Below are positions 61,200 to 64,000 of a stretch of DNA of 64,000 bases, one piece after another. Location of the stretch: assembly GCF_900312745.1 (NCBI RefSeq), contig NZ_OMPD01000014.1, positions 682,001-746,000 of the forward strand, read 5' to 3'. Source of the DNA: Aquimarina sp. AU58 (lineage in GTDB: Bacteria; Bacteroidota; Bacteroidia; Flavobacteriales; Flavobacteriaceae). Each line of letters begins with the position of its first letter. Position 1 is the first letter of the stretch. The translations under genes were made by a program, and so were the position numbers. The notes beneath the pieces were generated by a model. It saw only the letters and a program-made list of their open reading frames with translations. It ran no database searches and was not told the DNA's origin.

Positions 61200-61715
61200 C
61201 TATAGAACTCTTCTGGCGCCGGCAAAGCATTTATTCCAGTATTTCTCATCAAGACTAGATATAATAACCCCTCTTGATGTAGATGCATGAATGAACCTAA
61301 TGACTCCTTTGGTTTCAACGACAAGCCCTACATGAGAAATAACGTTTTTTCTTTTATTGGTTTTAAAAAAAAGTAAATCACCAACGATTACTTTTTTTAA
61401 TGATATGGCTTTACCTTGGGTAGCCATAGTTCTAGAAGTTCTCGGGAGAATAATATTCTCTTTTTTAAATGAAGTATATACCAAGCCAGAACAATCCATT
61501 CCTTTTTTTGTAGTACCACCAAACTTGTACCGGGTACCCCCAAAAGTTTTAGCATAACTCACAATACTTTTAATTTTTTTAGAGTTAGGACTTCTGGTTG
61601 TTTTGACCTTAACAGTAGTTCTATTTTTTGAAGATATAACCGCTTTGTTTTTAGAAGAACTTCCACAAGAAGTTAAAGCTGTAATAATTAAAAGATAAAA
61701 GATTACTCTTTTCAT
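61200..61715 (-). CDS. NlpC/P60 family lipoprotein
   Basis: The 171-residue protein has a lipoprotein signal ending ALTSC (Cys17), a basic linker, and an NlpC/P60 domain with Cys75 in GMDCSGLVYTSF, His128 in ISHVGLVVE and His143 in RFIHAS. Such enzymes cut peptide links in peptidoglycan, often between D-Glu and meso-diaminopimelate. It would act at the inner face of the outer membrane. It is divergent from the histidine kinase gene. Confidence 0.9.
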   Translation of the reverse strand: MKRVIFYLLIITALTSCGSSSKNKAVISSKNRTTVKVKTTRSPNSKKIKSIVSYAKTFGGTRYKFGGTTKKGMDCSGLVYTSFKKENIILPRTSRTMATQGKAISLKKVIVGDLLFFKTNKRKNVISHVGLVVETKGVIRFIHASTSRGVIISSLDEKYWNKCFAGARRVL

Positions 61716-61947
61716 TAGACTTGGGTTTATAACAAAAATACATGTTTTTAGTCAAAATCTTCAAGAGTTTAAAATTGTTTAAGAGGCTTTCAATTTTTAT
61801 TATTGTCATAAATAAGTGTTTTATCCTAGTATAAATTATTGTTTCTATCCTAGAATTACGGCTTTTACGGTATTTGTTTAAGGTTATAGAGTAAAAGACA
61901 ATATAATTTAATATCTTATTAGTAAAATACTTATTAATATTCTTCAG

Positions 61948-64000
61948 ATGAAATTGAAGGTACTTCTATATAGTGCATGTTTTTTAATGCATTTTGCTAT
62001 TACCTCTTTAACTGCACAAGTTGCTGATAAAGAGGTGAGTTCGGATAGTATAAGAGAAGTTCTAGAAGAATCCTCAAGATCATTTTCAACGCAAACAAAT
62101 GAAGGAAAAGAAAAGGGAATCTATTTTTTAGAGCTTGCAGAAAAACTGATAAAAAAAGTTAATGACCCCTTGCTTGAGATTCATATTAATAGAAGGAAAA
62201 TGGATTTTTTTCTGGATAAAAGAGATACTATTAGAGTTGAAGAATATCTAGCCAAAAATCTAAAAATCATTAAACTAATTGACAATAAAAGACAGCTTGG
62301 GTTGTATTATGAAGGACTTGGAGTACATAAATCTATGCAAGGAAAAAAAGAAGAGGGGTATCAAGCTTATCTTATTGCAGAACAACTATTAAGGAAGTAT
62401 GGGAAAACTAAAGATGTGATTGATATCAATTACAATCTTTGTTCACGATATATGATGGTAAAAAGATGGAACGAGGCCATCGAGTATGCATTAAAATCGC
62501 TAAATGCAATAAAAAAGACAGGAGTTAAAAAGGATAGAAGGAAGAATTTAAATCTTTTCTTAGCAGAAAGTTATATCAATTTAAAAGAATTTGAAAAAGC
62601 AGAACGTTATTTTGATACTATAGAAAAGGAAAAATCTGATTATTCTGGAGATTTGAACTTTGAAGGAAGATTATATTCTAATAAGGGATTGTATTATGAA
62701 AAAATTGGAGATTATAAAAATGCAGCGCTGTTTTATAGTCAATCCTTCAATAATCTTTTAGAATACCACAGTCAAAGAACAAGAGAAGTAAGCACCGCAC
62801 TTGCACTATCTAATCAATTAAACCTGAAAGAAGAAGAAAATAAAAGGATAAAACTAGAAAATGATTTAAAAGCAGAACAATTAAGAAATAGAGGCCATAT
62901 TATTTTGTTAAGTGTAATAATTATTCTGGGATTAATTCTAATGAGTATAATTCAATACAGAGTCTCTTTATATAAAACGAAAATAAATAAATTACTTCAA
63001 AAGAATTATGAAGAATTAATAGAAGCTAATCAAAAAGTAGACGAAGCACTAGAAGCAAAGTCAGAGTTTTTAGATTCGGTTACTCATGAACTTCTTACTC
63101 CTTTAAATACAATAAAAGGCACGACATTTTTACTGCAAAAAGAAGAATTGACATCGCATCAGGTAAATCAAATGAAGTTAATCAATTTGTCTAGTGATTA
63201 TTTATTAAACCTAATTGCCGATGTAATCCACTTAAATGATCTTGAAAAAGGAAAGCTAGAACTAAAAAATGAGAAATTTGACCTAAGAGTGTTATTGAAT
63301 AACTTAGTAGATTCTTCTGTATTAATGAAGGATAATAATAATAAAATTCATAAAGAAATTGATAGCAATATTCCTGATGATCTAAAAGGAGATGTTCTTA
63401 GGGTTTCTCAAATCTTCTTAAATATATTGGATAATGCTTTAAAATTTACGAGAGACGGAGATATTTATGTTGAAGCCTTATTGGTTTCGAAAATAGATAA
63501 TATAGCAGAAATAGAGTTCTCTATTCGAGATACTGGCATAGGTATGTCTGAAAAGCAGATTAGTAAGGCTTTTGAAGCTTTTCATCAAGGATCAGTTAAA
63601 ATCAATAGAAAATACGGAGGTACGGGACTAGGGTTGTCGATCGTAAAAAAAACACTGAAATTACAAGGAAGTGATGTTATTTTAAAATCTAAACCAGGAA
63701 AAGGGACTTTGGTTTTATTTACCATGAAATTTGATGTTCCTGAACAAGTAATAGAAAAAAATATGTTCTCGGGAAACGGTTATGACGAATCACCAGAAGG
63801 AATTAATGTTCTATTGGTTGAAGATAATAAGGTAAATCAATTAATTACAGAAAAGATAATTTCGAATTATGGCTTTTACTGTGATTCTGCTAATGATGGA
63901 AAGGAAGCAGTAGATATGGTCAAGAAAAATAAATATTCTATGATCTTGATGGATATTATGATGCCAAAAATGGATGGTTTTGAAGCTACAAAATATATAA
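61948..64000 (+). CDS. Hybrid sensor histidine kinase/response regulator with TPR sensor region (cut by window end)
   Basis: The open frame from the ATG at 61948 runs off the window with at least 684 residues. It has a signal peptide (FAITSLTAQ), TPR-like helical repeats (about 60-300; GLYYEGLGVHKSMQGKKEEG, YSNKGLYYEKIGDYKNAALF), one membrane helix (IILLSVIIILGLILMSII, about 317-334), a coiled coil, the kinase H box SVTHELLTPLNTIKG (His380), N box NILDNALKFT, G boxes RDTGIGMS and GGTGLGLSIVKK, and a receiver domain with LLVEDNKVNQ and the acceptor Asp669 in ILMDIMMPKMDG. The C-terminal end, perhaps with an output domain, is missing. The signal is unknown. Confidence 0.93.
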   Translation, partial: MKLKVLLYSACFLMHFAITSLTAQVADKEVSSDSIREVLEESSRSFSTQTNEGKEKGIYFLELAEKLIKKVNDPLLEIHINRRKMDFFLDKRDTIRVEEYLAKNLKIIKLIDNKRQLGLYYEGLGVHKSMQGKKEEGYQAYLIAEQLLRKYGKTKDVIDINYNLCSRYMMVKRWNEAIEYALKSLNAIKKTGVKKDRRKNLNLFLAESYINLKEFEKAERYFDTIEKEKSDYSGDLNFEGRLYSNKGLYYEKIGDYKNAALFYSQSFNNLLEYHSQRTREVSTALALSNQLNLKEEENKRIKLENDLKAEQLRNRGHIILLSVIIILGLILMSIIQYRVSLYKTKINKLLQKNYEELIEANQKVDEALEAKSEFLDSVTHELLTPLNTIKGTTFLLQKEELTSHQVNQMKLINLSSDYLLNLIADVIHLNDLEKGKLELKNEKFDLRVLLNNLVDSSVLMKDNNNKIHKEIDSNIPDDLKGDVLRVSQIFLNILDNALKFTRDGDIYVEALLVSKIDNIAEIEFSIRDTGIGMSEKQISKAFEAFHQGSVKINRKYGGTGLGLSIVKKTLKLQGSDVILKSKPGKGTLVLFTMKFDVPEQVIEKNMFSGNGYDESPEGINVLLVEDNKVNQLITEKIISNYGFYCDSANDGKEAVDMVKKNKYSMILMDIMMPKMDGFEATKYI

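Noticed and set aside
1-64000. CRISPR arrays, tRNA genes, insertion sequences and prophage
   Set aside because: I looked for regularly spaced repeats, tRNA-like GTTCGA loops and transposase motifs and found none that hold up; the direct repeats seen have only two units.

Overview
This AT-rich window looks like the chromosome of a marine member of the class Flavobacteriia (Bacteroidota), possibly close to Aquimarina. The genus is an inference. The class rests on a SusC/SusD pair, many lipoproteins with a Cys-Ser-x-Asp-Asp start after the lipobox, DUF3109 and DUF6261-like proteins, HupE/UreJ_2, dipeptidyl peptidase IV with POT transporters, a mevalonate-pathway pair, and promoter -7 elements of the Bacteroidota type TAnnTTTG. 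I saw no rRNA, tRNA, CRISPR array, transposase or phage gene. Most of the window is ordinary core chromosome.

Layout. 1-2060: end of a nitrous-oxide-reductase accessory (nos-type) ABC cluster plus a heme-copper-oxidase-like membrane protein. 2103-5958: two secreted lipoproteins sharing a Cadherin-like domain (one SGNH hydrolase, one beta-propeller) and a small lipoprotein. 6349-10872: HupE/UreJ_2, dCMP deaminase, S41 protease, small membrane proteins, MarC, DUF3109. 11271-16507: class Ia ribonucleotide reductase (nrdB, nrdA) and dGTPase, a dNTP-pool block. 16561-24378: paired lipocalin-like lipoproteins, dxs, tadA, cold-shock protein, a CLC with unusual gating residues, aspS. 24652-28947: SusC/SusD. 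29005-37311: DUF6261-like protein, an 880-base repeat-rich gap, and a tetR-tolC-MFP-RND efflux operon. 37496-38816: polyprenyl synthase and an overlapping unknown gene. 40160-44225: sucA and sucB. 44362-48531: four-gene minus-strand sulfur operon (ArsR-rhodanese, rhodanese-metallo-beta-lactamase, MFS, cysteine desulfurase). 48784-51025: GHMP kinase and HMG-CoA reductase. 51408-57189: DPP IV, two POT transporters, thioredoxin-like protein. 57680-64000: class C beta-lactamase-like hydrolase, ComEC, NlpC/P60 and a TPR hybrid histidine kinase cut by the window end.

How genes work together. NrdA/NrdB make dNTPs while dGTPase and dCMP deaminase trim the pools. DPP IV releases dipeptides that the two POT carriers could import. 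HMG-CoA reductase and the GHMP kinase feed isoprenoid synthesis, used by the polyprenyl synthase at 37496; dxs may then serve thiamine/pyridoxal synthesis. The sulfur operon looks like a persulfide-sensing and sulfane-sulfur-handling unit.

Most unusual signals: (1) a 45-base intergenic element present twice with 38/45 identity and identical spacing, whose 20-base stem-loop core occurs a third time; (2) a CLC lacking both the gating and the internal proton glutamates; (3) the sulfur operon, whose ArsR-rhodanese regulator has cysteines only in its rhodanese domain; (4) a repeat-rich gap with a strong plus-strand terminator but no plus-strand gene to end, hinting at a small RNA.
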